From: Mortierella sp. BCC40632 | Taxonomy: Eukaryota > Mortierellomycota > Mortierellomycetes > Mortierellales > Mortierellaceae | Assembly: GCA_011634665.1 (NCBI GenBank) | Contig: WAEK01000013.1 | Span: forward strand, 418,501-482,500 | DNA: 64,000 bases | Direction of reading: 5' to 3' | In this document: one piece after another, positions 32,801-46,738 of the stretch | Layout: each line of letters begins with the position of its first letter | Numbering within the stretch: the stretch's first letter is position 1 | Position numbers and translations under genes: made by a program | Notes under the pieces: model-generated | Told to the model about the DNA's origin: nothing | Seen by the model: only the letters and a program-made list of their open reading frames with translations | Database searches by the model: none

Positions 32801-33724
32801 AGCTAGATCGAATGAGCCAAGTAGATATGACGACGATATTGATATGAGCCAAGTACCTACTGGCCCCCGCGCAGAGCGACGGTAAGCTGAGACGAATAGA
32901 ATGAAGGAAAGAAGATACTCTGATGGAACAAAGGGGTCTGTGGATCTAACTGGTACCAAATCTACGTACTTGTTTCCTCCTTTTATATATACAATATATT
33001 CATTTATTCTGCTAGTCGCTCAATTGACGAGGATGATAGCATACCTAAAGGTCCTGCTGCAGGAAATGGTGAAGACTATGACCATAGAAGTAGTCGATCT
33101 GACTCACCTCCAACAGCCCCCCTGGCGGATCGAATCCGGTTCAGATCCTCTAGTCGTACGCGAAGCGACAAGGACGACTACAGTGATCGAGACCGCGATC
33201 GTCGTCATGAAAGCCGGGACCGCGACCGAGAGCACCGGGAAAAACATAGCAGTGATAAGGATCGACGACGCGACGGCAGTCGAGGCAGAAGAGAGGACAG
33301 AGAGCGGGATCACTCTAAAGAAAATGAAAGCAGTCGCTCCACCCGTTATGATAGGGACTATGATGAGCACCATAGCCGCCGTAGCGATCGCAGAGATGAT
33401 GATCGACGTGACGATCGAAGGGATGAACGGAGAGACGACCGTAGAGAAGATCGACGGGATGAACGCCGGGACGAACGCCGGGACGAACGACGGGACGAAC
33501 GACGTGACGAACGACGGGACGATAGAAGAGACGACCGAAAGGAAGGGCGACGAGAAGATCGACGAGAAGACCATCACAGTGATGACCGTAGCCGAGATCG
33601 ACGCGATGAGCATAGTTCGAGCTCGCGGGAAGGACGAAGAGAGGATCGTGGAGAAGATCGCCGATCAAGCGTGTCGAGATCAGAAAGGTCCTCACATCGC
33701 TCCCGACGGGATCGTGAAGATTAA
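29894..33724 (+). CDS. Mpe1/RBBP6 homologue: DWNN, zinc knuckle, RING-type and RS/RD-rich tail
   Basis: Eight exons (29894-30056, 30302-30501, 30612-30760, 30874-31245, 31356-31519, 31654-32193, 32311-32881, 33016-33724) join in phase to 955 residues. Residues 1-80 are the ubiquitin-like DWNN domain (VHYKFKSSKDYDSATFDGHS). A CCHC zinc knuckle follows (CYRCGKKGEHWIQFC, ~220). A RING/U-box lies at about 325-390 (CSICLQLLKNAVQAPCCGTN, then FRCQHCHKYL). Next is a Met/Pro/Gly-rich section with RG repeats, and finally a ~235-residue Arg/Asp/Ser-rich tail. Yeast Mpe1 and animal RBBP6 act in the cleavage and polyadenylation factor that cuts pre-mRNA 3' ends; the RING may give ubiquitin ligase activity. 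The charged tail is more like RBBP6 than yeast Mpe1. Confidence 0.92.
33409..33540 (+). repeat. Tandem repeat encoding Arg-Arg-Asp-Glu units
   Basis: Roughly ten copies of a 12-base unit such as CGACGGGACGAA, with synonymous variation, encode R-R-D-E/D repeats in the tail of the Mpe1-like protein. Frames on the opposite strand of this repeat are open but are by-products. Confidence 0.8.
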
Positions 33725-34436
33725 AGTGAACTCTCCATAACTGAATCTGATGGGGTAGGGGGAGATAGAGTATACGATGGAAAAGAGAGAGGTCTAATAG
33801 TTTGCTTAGTAGCGTAGATCTGCCACGAGAGTGCTTTTCTTTGAAATAAAAAATTACCAGGAAATGCGCAAGCTACACCATGTGGGCGTGAATATGTGGC
33901 GGAGCCCGGTTATCAGTTTTGGTCAACTGCGAGGCTTATCTATCAGTTCCACAAAAATTTATTATGGTGGGATCCGAAAGAGGGTGGGAAAGAACAACAA
34001 CTCTGTGCGGAGGTGAGGGGAGGGGGGAAGGAGAGGAGAGAGGTGCACTGCCAGGGTCCTGAGGAGAAAAGGCAGGATGATCCGTGTTTGGAGGAGGAAG
34101 AAGGTCTATTCCCCTTTTCTCCTTGTCCTATTATCTTTTGATACCTCCGTACCCCGCAGCGAGAATCAAAAGACCCCAATCGGCGATACAAGGCGATTCA
34201 AGAGCAAACCCGTCAAGGTCCGACTAAGGTTTGATGGACTCACGCTGAGTCCATCAGCGAGTGGGGTCAGAGACAGTCACGGACAGGGCTGGACAGGTAC
34301 AAGAGCAATGGCTCGAGAGTTTTCCCATCTTTCTTCACCGCAATTCTCTCGTGCTCAATCCATCCCCCATCCCCCATCCCACCTCCCCCCTCTCTCCCCT
34401 CTCTCTCCCCTCTCTCCTCTCTCCTCTCTCCCCAGC
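33725..34436. other. Intergenic region before ARG5,6
   Basis: 712 bases with an AATAAA (33845-33850) that could end the Mpe1-like transcript, a G-rich stretch near 34015-34050, and a strongly CT-rich leader (34330-34430) directly before the ARG5,6 start. That leader ends in CAG and could contain a leader intron acceptor. No gene is seen. Confidence 0.55.
33845..33850 (+). terminator. AATAAA polyadenylation signal of the Mpe1-like gene
   Basis: Canonical hexamer 121 bases downstream of the stop codon. Confidence 0.5.
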
Positions 34437-37761
<3,325 letters not shown>

Positions 37762-37813
37762 AACAAAGAAGAAACATCACATTTGTCAAGTTGCATTATT
37801 ATTATTTTCTCTC

Positions 37814-37819
37814 AATAAA
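37814..37819 (+). terminator. AATAAA polyadenylation signal of ARG5,6
   Basis: Canonical hexamer 53 bases after the stop codon. Confidence 0.6.
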
Positions 37820-39410
37820 TTAGAGAGCGGTCTGACAACGCTCAAAAATCTTTAAGGTTCGGAAATGGGTCTTATGTGCTGAAAGAAAAGGCAGAAAATT
37901 AGGAAGGGAAGGTAGGAAGGGAAGAAAAATGAACTCTTGAACAGGAGACATCATGCTGAAGTGTGCCTTTGAGCCTTTAGACCGCAGCATCCTAAAAGGA
38001 TTCAGATGGAATAGCTGACGGAGCTAGACTCGACGAAGACTCTTCCTCCTCCTCCTTCCACCTCAAATATGCACGAAGCAATTGGTCTGTGCCATCTGGG
38101 CTTGGAGGGAGGGGAGGGGATAAAGACGAGGTTTCCTTGCATGATGAGGACCAGCCGACAAACTGTACCTGATGCTCGACTTGCCCAACGGCTCGTTCCC
38201 GCATCCATCAGATACTCTGAGCCCCCCCTCTCCCATCTCCCTCGCTTTCCCTCCTGGGCCCGAATCATGCAAGGGTTAGGGTTTTTTAATCTCGTACCGC
38301 TTAAAATCGCCGGGGCATGGGAAGGAGGAAAAGGAGGATGAAGGGCGTACAACTCAACTTATGCCCCAGTGCAACGGGTAGAAGACAAATGACCCGATAC
38401 CTGATACCACATTGAATTAAGTCCGACTCTCTTTTTCATAAAGTGGGACATGAAAGGATGCGTCGATCACTTGCTACTCTCTTTTCTCTCTCCAAGGGGG
38501 GAAGAAAGGGGAAGAGGGGAGAGGGGGGACAGGCCCACAGGTGGACAGAGTGCCTGTTAGTGCTTTGTTGCGATATTGCATGTGTGTCAATGATGTGCGC
38601 AAGAGAGATTGCTGTTGTTGACAAAGGGAGGTTTACCTTTCGAACCTTCTGCAACCAAATCTCTTTCCCTCCCATGCATGCCACATGCAGTAAATGGACG
38701 AGTGCGGAAGCAGGCAGTGTCGAAGGAGCGAAAATACGAAAATGGCTAAAAGGCAAAGGGGGGAGGGAAGGAAGGAGGGAGAGTTCATTTTAGTGTGTGA
38801 GCGCTTTTTTTTAAAAAATGCCCAATTGAATCACTCTCCAATATTAAAAATGGGGATATAAATGAGCAAAACTACGCACTAATCCTGACGACTCCAACCA
38901 GTGGACTGTCTCAACGACTGAGCAACTCAGAAGAGTGAGATTTCTGCAGAGAACTTTAAGACTGCAAGACAAGGGTCACTTTTTTTTTTTTTTTTTTTCT
39001 TCTTTTCTTTTCTTTGACGGACAGGGTGGTACGGGAACAAGCGGCAAAGAGAGGTCACGAAAAGGAGAGCAGAGAAGGAGGAGGTGAAAAAGAGGAGGAG
39101 GGCCATCGATGAGTTCCTCTTGCCTTCTTTTTTTTTGCTCTTTGGGATTCATGTGGGTACCTGGACGGCCAACAATGCCTTTACTCGGCTCCTCTTTCTT
39201 TCTCTCACTTCCTCCCTCTCTCGTCCTCCTTTCCATTTCACTCACTCCTCTTCTTCCCATTGCAATGAGACGGGCCTGACATACGACCTTTAGAATCGCT
39301 GTTCATTTGCGCAAAACAAGGACTTTGTTTTTCCCTGTCATTGGCTGTTCTCTGCACTTTTGCTGCAATTTGGGAAAAGGGCATTTTGACGGCAGAGTAC
39401 CTAACCACGA

Positions 39411-39452
<42 letters not shown>

Positions 39453-39593
39453 TGAAACTAGAACAAACATGGTATGTGTATTGGATAGGACCGATGATAC
39501 TGCTGAGGATGTGGACAGAGGGATAAGTGAGGGGATTAGCAAGTCGAGAGATACAAAGGACATGCAGGAGGGCTGGGTTGGGGCTGGCACAAC

Positions 39594-39624
<31 letters not shown>

Positions 39625-42600
39625 TGGGGGAGAGAACGAGAAAGAGAGAGGAGAAGAAGAGGGAGGGGGGGGGTGGGGGGGGGGGAGGGATCGGTTCATT
39701 TTTCTCAATAGCGCGATTGAGATTGCACACGCATGTTGGAGTCCAACAACAACCAGCGGATTCAATCGGGACAAGAAACAGAGATGCCATGCAATAACAC
39801 ACACGATGGTGCGTGTGTACAAACATCGCACTGTTCGCACCGTAGCGAAGGTTGGATATGTAGCTTGCGCTCGTATTTTACACCCGAGTGTGTATGCACA
39901 GAGCAGTGAAGCGATCAATACCTGTGAAAGAAAGGGACAACAGCACGCACACAAATAGTCAATACAGTGCTCTTTTTTATCTTGTTTTCATTGTACCATT
40001 GACTTGAATTCAATAAGTTCGTTCCCAAGTTGCGCAAGAACATAAAAACCCTGTTTTTTACTGAATTGAGATCCAATTCAATCCCGAGGCAGACGAGGAA
40101 AAAAAGGGCCTTATCAACATTTGGACAGAGGCAAACGAAGAAAGTATAAAAAGCAAGACAACAGCGAGCTCTGTTTTTTTCGCTGCTGAGGAGAGAGGAC
40201 AGGACGTATGTTGCACACACACATACACAATACACAATACACACAAATACACACACGTTTGACCTCTCTGGGCAGCAAAAAAAAAAAAAAAAACACGACA
40301 CCCTTCCCATAAGTGACCTCCCTTCAATTCTTCTCCTTCGATTGAACACTGCCTCTGTTATAACTAGCGACGTATACAATTGCCAAGCGGCTGTTTCCCA
40401 AAACGATCAGGGACCTAATACCAAGGCACCACACAACTGTTGGGCATACAGTGGAAGAGTCGGAAAAAAAGGGTCCCTATTGAGTGTGTAATCTGAGAAA
40501 GCCAAACAGCATAGCTCCAAGATCTGGGATAGAGAGGCTATCTGGCTGCATTGCATCCGCCGGGATGAACTCGGTCCTGCTAGTTGGGCTCATTGGAAAT
40601 GGGTTCACTTAACCCTGAGAAAGACAGAAAGACAGAAAGGGAAGGGGGGGGGGGCAAGTGAAGATCGTGGAGGTACTTGAAAATGTACAATCCAATGAGT
40701 GGTAGCCAATTGCACTCCTCCCACTCCCCATCACCTCATCTGTCTCCCTTTCTCTCCAAAGAGAAAGTAGTGTAGGGCTGACTAAATCTAGTAAGTTTTA
40801 GTGGTCCCATTAACCAGGATAGCAGAAATGAAAGGAGGGCGAGTCAGGGGAAAGCCTTCGAGAAGAAGTTCATTGCGATTCTGCCAACCGTTGCCGTTTC
40901 TATGACAAAGTGCCCTCCTTCTCTCGTCCAATTCTATCCACGGACCAACTCTACACACTGTCTTGGTTCTTCATTTGAGGAGGAGAAAAGAGGGGGTATG
41001 TACGCAAGCTTTAACTAGTACTGTGTGCCACTAGCCACCTCCTGAAGAACATGCATTCACCATGGGTTCACGTGTATTTTTTCTTCTTTTTTTTTTTTTT
41101 TTTTGCCTTTTTTAAAAAGGCAACAAAATAAAAACGCGGGCAAAAGCCCGATGACACCAAGAACTATAAGAGGAGGCAGAGCCAATCTGGAGATCTCCGA
41201 AGTTTGGGGGTTAAAACAGGATCCATCCTGCCAAAGCTAAGACCTGTTCTCCTGGGTATTTATCAGAGGCTGTCCCTGGTCTCTGAGGCGTTTCCCATTT
41301 CGCTCCATAGCAATTTTTCTATTGAGAAAAAAAAGTAGAAGAGCTACTGACAAAAAATACCCTTCTTCCCCAGCCACTTTTTTTTTTTTTTTTTTTTTTT
41401 TTCGTAAAAGGGACTCTTCTTTTTTTTCTGCAGGATGATGATAGGTCATTTTAAATGTTCATTGCGGATTGATCCAATAGGGGATCTGGGTTCTCGCAGC
41501 GTTCCCAACGTCCATGAACAAACTCTTGATTAGTCACACACCTGTGCTGTCCAGACACCCTCTCAGCCTCCACTACTATGGTCCATTGACTATTTGGAAA
41601 CCAATTTAATCCTCTCTTTGTGTGTGTGTGTGTGTGTGTAGATCACGGAACCCGCCCTCAAACAGCTGATAAAGTCTTTGAAATGGGTTGGCAAGAATCA
41701 TTTCTTTGACGTGCAGAAGGACAAGACCAAAAAAAAAAAATAAAAAAAAGTATTCCTAGAAAAGCAACCTGCTGGGGAAGGGAGAAAGTGAGAGCACACA
41801 TATGCTCGATTTTCTCCGCTCTTTTCTTTTCTTTGGATGTGATGCAAGGTGGATGCTCGGACTGTCCATCGGTTCGAAGCAGGGTAAGACTTTACGCATG
41901 GTTTTTGTATATTTTTTTTTTCTGCGCCATTAATTCCGACAGGACCCCTTCAAGTACAGCCAATGGCTTTAGCATCCCCCCCTCCCATGTTCCCTTCCCC
42001 CTCGGTCTCTATTCTCCTCGCTTTCCTCTTTAATGATTCATTATCTCTCCAGCGACTGAAGGGCAGCGTAATGGAGTTGAGGGTGTGGAGGATGCGAGTG
42101 GGCCACGCTCTGCTTCGGTCGAAAGGGGAGTGGGGAGTAAGAGGGAGTGAGAGAAACGAATATGACCCTTGCTCGCGCGCAGTATGGTTATTGTTGGAGC
42201 TGAACGTTCCTGTTCTGTTTGTTTCCTTTTCAGCCCCTTCCTCTCCCTTTTGCAAGTGACAGACCCAGAGGGCCACACTTTCCTCCCTCTCTCCCCCCCC
42301 CCATCTCCTTGCCATGACCCTTATCCCAGTGGCTAGAGGCAATTGCATGTGGAGGGTAACGCCTTGCTGATGGGGGTAGTGAAGGAGTTGTTCAGAAGGG
42401 TATGGAAAGCCATCCAGACTTGGTCTATTGCACCAAGGATGTACCATGCTCCAGGGGGGATGAAAGAGAAGGGGGAAAGGAAAGAAGAGGGGAGGCGTAC
42501 CTGAACTGGGTGTAATGAGTGATACAAAGGGCGAGAACGATCACTTCGACAAAGTGGACAAGGCATGGCAAAAGGGTACAGTGTATGTAGTCGAGGACGA

Positions 42601-42962
42601 ACGATGGATGTCATGCGTGAGTATGCATGCTCACCAAAAAAAAAAAAAAAAAAAAAGAAGAGGAAAGAGGAAAGAGGGAGACAGAGCTAGAATCATGGGC
42701 CATGCGCCTGCGAGGGATAAAAAGAAAAGAGAGCCTTTTATCGCTCACGGGGTCGTGAGAGGCCGGGGTGTGCGTCTGAGGTCTGTTGCGTCTGATGATG
42801 GTCCAGGAGAAAGAGAAGAGAGGAAGAGAGAGGGAGGGAGGGAGAGAGAAAGAGAGAGAAAGAGAGAGAAAGAGAGAGCAACAGAAGACGCTGTACCTTT
42901 TGCCAGTGCTGGCAGCTTCGCGTCCGACACAAAAACCGTATTTCTGGGAATGGGCAGGAAGG

Positions 42963-43108
42963 AAAAAAAGGAGCATCGTGTGGAATCCATGTTTCCGAGG
43001 TTGCCATCGGTCATGCCACTGGCCCATGCGTGCCGCCAGCCATGGGGAGGACGTTTGGCTGCTCTTTTCGGGGTCGTGATGCCCCGAGATGTCGACCACT
43101 CTCCCAGG
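42963..43108 (+). repeat. Diverged direct repeat, copy A
   Basis: Similar in order and orientation to 43386-43561. Shared words include ATCCATGTT, GGTTGCCATCG, GTCAT, GCCACTG, ACGTTTGG and an identical final 20-mer, ATGTCGACCACTCTCCCAGG, at 43089-43108. Confidence 0.7.
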
Positions 43109-43385
43109 TGCGTCTGTTTGTGCGTCTGTGTTGGCCTGTCTGTGGATTAAGGGGAGCATTGTCCCTGCCGCGTGCGTGCTTTTTTTTTTGTCTCTCTGTC
43201 TTTTTCTTTTGTGTGTTTGTTTTGTCTTTCTTTCTCTTCTGTCGCGACGGAGTATTCAATCGGATTGAATTGCGCGAAATGTTCAAAGACCCAGCGGCCC
43301 TTCTGCAGCAAAGGCGCCCTCGAGCACACTCGGGGACACACCCAGTCTTACACACCTGTTCCTCATCCCAAATGCACAGAAAAAC

Positions 43386-43561
43386 CGAAAAAGGGCCATC
43401 ATGTGGCATCCATGTTCCCATCCCGGTTGCCATCGAGTCATTGCCACTGACATGCTTTTGTGCGTGCGCAGGGCGTAGCAATGGGACGAGACGTTTGGGG
43501 CAAGGAACCGGCTCGGGACTAAAAGCGCGTGGCCCACGAGTATGTCGACCACTCTCCCAGG
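43386..43561 (+). repeat. Diverged direct repeat, copy B
   Basis: Second copy of the unit at 42963-43108, longer by about 30 bases because of insertions. Its final 20 bases (43542-43561) are identical to those of copy A. Confidence 0.7.
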
Positions 43562-44188
43562 AAAGGGTTGTTTGTCAGCGGGACGTTCCCTCTCTTTCTT
43601 TTTCTCTCTCGCTTTTCCTCTCTCTCTCTCTCCTTTTTCTTCTTCCAGTTTTTTTTTCTCTCTCTCTCCATCTTCTCTCTTCCTCTACTCCCCGGTCTTT
43701 CATATTTCTGGACGCCCCCTCACTCGCTCTCACTCACCCACTACACACCCAAGGGGCGGTGCCACGGGAGCGATTTCTTTCTCTCACTCTCTCTTGTGTG
43801 CGGGAACAGCTTCTGCCTGTGGAGTGGGCCGTGGTCTTTTTTTTTTTTTTTTTTTTTTTCCCCCCGTTCGCCGGGGCGCTGCTCCTTGCTTGCTTCTTGT
43901 CATCTGGTGGCGGTCATTTTTCTGTGGATCCTATCGGACATGTCTGACAGCATTGCTAACTCCCCTTTCTCTTTCTCTCTTTCTCTCTTTCTCTGTAATC
44001 ATAGTGGACGGCGCCTAATGCAATCTTTTCTCCCTTAACCTCTTTCTTTGTACAGTATCTCATTCTCCTGCACACACACACTTTCTCTTTGTCTTTCGGT
44101 CCATCACTTTCGCTTCCATCCTTCTCTCACGTTATCGACAGCCACTTGCATTTACATCCACATATTCTCCCCTCTTCTCAGCCCCCAA

Positions 44189-44986
44189 ATGTTGCAACAG
44201 CACCAACATCCCCAGCAGCAGCAGCAGCAGCGGCACTCAATGCAGCACTCGCCCAATTACTCTCGTCCACCAATGCATCCACTCCCACCCAGCCCGCTCG
44301 AACAACAACACCCACTTATGCCTCCCCATCAACAGGGTCCCATCTCGCCACCTCACTATTCACATCAGAATCCCGTTACCCCTTCTGCCTACGCCGCGCC
44401 AGGTATGCACACGTCGCCCAGCAACGCTCACACTCCAACTGAGCGTGTCCAAAGTCCCGTATCGCCAGATCGGAGCCGCAAGCCCGGGTCAGCACCTGGC
44501 CGTAGCTCATACGACCAGAACGACTCGTACATGCCAATTCGGTCACCACATGCCTACCCACCACAAAAGTCAATGCATCCACCACCACCTCATTTGTCTA
44601 TCCCGCCACCACCTTCTGCTGGTCACCGAAACCCGCACCCATATGCGCACTCGCCTACACACGGTCCCGGTATGAATAACGGTGCCATCCATCCTGACCA
44701 CCGTGCCAGCCCTGTTGACCGTCCACCTGTCCCACACCATCACCGCCAGCCGTCCATCCAGAGTCCAGGCGACGGCCGACCACTGCCACCAGGGCCAGGC
44801 CATCCAATGCATGGCCACCTGGCCGGCCCGGATCACGATCCGATACCACCTTCGGATCGTTCTGGAGATCGAGCCTTTGCTCCTTCGCCTTCATACCCGC
44901 TGCAACATCCACTGCATCCACCACCACACCCACATGCGCCCCATCCACAGCACCAGCTCACCCAAGCGCAGGCACAGGCACAGCAC

Positions 44987-45030
<44 letters not shown>

Positions 45031-46667
45031 AGCGCAACAAGCACAGGTCCAGGCACAGCATCCGCATCCCCATCACATGCACCATATGCAACACGCGTCC
45101 ATTTCCTCAGTGTCTTCGGAGCAATTTGAGCTTGGACCAACTGGTCGGTACACACCTTCGTCTGTCGCGTCTGCTCCTGCTCCTTCTCCCGTCCCTGGTC
45201 CAACTCCAGGCCAACCTGTGCCTCCACCCCGCCCGGCTCAGTTCTCGCCTTCAGGACGTCCTCCCTCTGTCAATGCTCACCATGCTCACGCGAGCATGGT
45301 CGACGATCGAGGCTCTCAGCAAATGACGCAGAGACAGTCAAGACCTGATGGATGGCCGATCTACGAGAATCCCGAGCCAAGACCAAACGAGGATGGTTAT
45401 TACCGCCATGGTGGCGTCCCTCCAGAGCACAGACCCGAGCATCGACATGGTTATGCTCAGCCACCGCCACCAGAACTTAGTCAAGGTCAAAGCTCAAGAC
45501 AAGGCCACCGACCCGTATTACCGCATCACCTGTCTTATGAAGGACCTAACCCGGTCATGCATCCTCCTCCTGGGAGTTCCACATCTGCGCCGGGTATCCC
45601 TGGACCTGTGATTCCTTCACCTCCACCGATGCATATGGGTCACAACTCTCCGCATGGCGCGCCGATACGGCCCAACTCTCCGTCGCAAGGAGGCCATCCA
45701 GTACCTGTACCCGTGGCAAGACCTGAACCAGCAGATTTGCGTCAGCAATCGCCTGCAAATGCTCGACACTCTCGCCAGGTCTCACGGGAGCAAGTGCAAA
45801 GTGGTCGTCCACACGGATTTCCTCCACGAGAGATGGAGCAACTACCAGTAAGCGTCTTTGCTCTCAAGAAAAAAAAGATTACGCAAGGTGTTGCCAGGGA
45901 GACCCAGTCCTAACACCTTCTCTTTGTTCGTGTTTATTTGTTTGCTTGTTTGTTTCCAGGTTATGGAGAATGGCGACGGTCACATGTTCAGACGGGAAGT
46001 GATGCCACCACCTCAAGTCATGGAGCGGCCACCGCACCCAGGACAAGAAATACAACGAGGCAGGGCTCAGGACTATCTAATGGAGCGACCACACCATGAA
46101 CTCGGATCACATCCTGGACAGCATGCACACCACCATCGCTTCCCGCATGGCCCTCCACCACCGCACCCAGAGGAATACGGCCCCGATCCCCGAATCGATC
46201 AGAAATTTGCGCACCATCAGCGCCATCCCTCTGGTCCGATCCATGAATCGGCTGTCGTGCCTCCACCCGACTTTAATCGATCCCGTGGACGATCTCCCGT
46301 AAGCTTTTTTTTCCCTCTCTAAAAACTTCCTCCTTCATGGGGTCTTTTTGCGTCCGAAGATTGCCCTAATCGCCTTGCTCCTTTATCCTCACTCTAGTAC
46401 CCAATGCAGGATGACCGAATGCGCGCGGTCCAGTCACCCCATGGGCCTCCACCAGAGGGTCTCGATCATCGACTTGGTCAGCCCTTCCAGGACCAGATGC
46501 CTCCTAAAGGGATGGCACCTGACCAGTCTCGGCCTCCGCATGGTGCCCAGGCCATGCACCCTCCTCAGCCAGAACAGGATCCTCGAGCTGTTTCATATCC
46601 GCCACATGAGCATCGGGAACCTTATCCACCTCATCCAGCTGGTGCCCCTGTTCCTTTTATCCACCAG

Positions 46668-46738
<71 letters not shown>

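Larger units (their letters stand above)
37762..44188. other. 6.4 kb gene-poor, microsatellite-rich region
   Basis: No gene is supported despite many medium-length open frames. These arise from purine/pyrimidine-biased DNA: AG run (about 39419-39448), A run (39594-39622), G-rich block (39660-39690), CA-type repeat (40215-40257), TG run (41619-41638), GA-rich block (42820-42880), T run (43838-43859) and a long CT-rich stretch (43570-44180). A TATA-like GATATAAAT at about 38855 and a diverged direct repeat (42963-43561) are the only structured items I found. The right end is probably promoter and leader of the large gene at 44189. Confidence 0.55.

Noticed and set aside
33104..33695. Long hydrophobic open frames antisense to the Mpe1-like tail
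   Set aside because: They are the complement of the Arg/Asp repeat, which reads as Val/Pro/Ser/Ile on the other strand. The sense frame is joined in phase to seven conserved exons.
39238..39958. Open frames of 143-238 codons on both strands
   Set aside because: Composition is Ser/Pro/Phe or Arg/Glu/Lys from AG, A and G runs; no family motif, and the two strands overlap each other.
41871..41895. GGTTCGAAGC, a possible tRNA B box
   Set aside because: The flanks do not form an acceptor stem or a matching A box, so no tRNA can be drawn.
42515..44038. Several overlapping frames of 150-305 codons
   Set aside because: They come from GA- and CT-rich DNA and a diverged direct repeat. None has a recognisable domain, and they conflict in strand and frame.
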